Of a stretch of 5,607 nucleotides of DNA, positions 5,560 through 5,607 are shown one piece after another; position 1 is the stretch's first letter, and every line of letters starts with the position of its first letter. Origin of the DNA: Alphaproteobacteria bacterium MarineAlpha9_Bin7 (GTDB lineage: Bacteria; Pseudomonadota; Alphaproteobacteria; UBA7887); contig PTKD01000131.1 of assembly GCA_002938115.1 (NCBI GenBank), positions 1 through 5,607 on the forward strand. The letters run 5' to 3'. The position numbers and the translations under genes were made by a program. Below the pieces are notes generated by a model. The model was given only the letters and a program-made list of their open reading frames with translations, did not search any database and had not been told where the DNA came from.

Positions 5560-5607
5560 TGGCGCGCCCGGGAGGACTCGAACCCCCGGCCCCTTGATTC
5601 GTAGTCA
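5560..5607 (-). tRNA. tRNA-Arg (anticodon ACG), 5' part outside window
   Basis: Residues 29-76 of a standard tRNA are present with no numbering gaps. The anticodon loop is CTACGAA with ACG at 5600-5602, and the anticodon stem 3' arm is TCAAG, with three of its five partners visible. A 5-nt variable loop (GGGCC) follows, then a T stem GGGGG/CCTCC around the canonical GTTCGAGTC loop, the acceptor strand CGGGCGC, discriminator G73 and an encoded CCA (5560-5562). ACG with G73 fits arginine; in bacteria the A34 is normally changed to inosine to read CGU/CGC/CGA. The missing acceptor strand should read GCGCCCG. The 3' end faces the cupin gene, the orientation in which tRNA genes serve as integration sites, but no attachment repeat is seen here. 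Confidence 0.93.

Noticed and set aside
1..5607. CRISPR array, insertion sequence, transposon ends or attachment-site repeats
   Set aside because: Reading through both strands showed no regularly spaced repeats, no transposase or integrase motifs, and no second copy of the tRNA 3' end.

Overview
The window is bacterial. The single-frame genes, Shine-Dalgarno-led starts (two of them GTG), a CCA-encoding tRNA-Arg(ACG) and moderate GC with mixed codon use all fit. The tRNA 3' acceptor strand (CGGGCGC plus G73) and the gene families suggest a proteobacterium, most likely an alphaproteobacterium. That assignment is an inference from gene type and tRNA form, not from a phylogenetic marker.

Layout, left to right: (1) 1-728, minus: a Sir2-type NAD-dependent protein deacylase, cut by the left window edge about a dozen residues before its expected end. 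(2) 814-1980, plus, divergent from the sirtuin: a stand-alone MetE-C-terminal-like zinc methyltransferase. (3) 2057-3271, minus, convergent with it: a class III (CaiB/BaiF) CoA-transferase. (4) 3477-4676, minus: an acyl-CoA-dehydrogenase-fold flavoprotein of the HsaA/DszC/HpaH monooxygenase type. (5) About 300 bp holding two perfect palindromes, a repeated half-site and an unexplained 61-codon open frame directly behind the next gene. (6) 4978-5412, minus: a small single-domain cupin with its own plausible sigma-70 promoter, whose -35 box lies inside a dyad. (7) 5560-5607, minus: the 3' part of tRNA-Arg(ACG), leaving through the right edge.

The three minus-strand enzyme genes are separated by roughly 205 and 300 bp, and two of the gaps contain dyads. 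They therefore look like separately controlled units with a common theme rather than a tight operon. A CoA-transferase, a flavin monooxygenase or dehydrogenase, a zinc methyl/alkyl-transferase and a metal-binding cupin together suggest catabolism of a small organic compound. They could activate an acid to its CoA ester, oxidise it, and move a methyl or alkyl group to or from a thiol. The substrate cannot be read from the sequence. No regulator, transporter, flavin reductase, integrase, transposase or CRISPR array is visible.

Most worth a second look are the Pro replacing the expected zinc-ligand Glu in the MetE-like protein, the paired palindromes upstream of the flavoprotein gene, the dyad over the cupin promoter, and the hidden open frame between cupin and flavoprotein.
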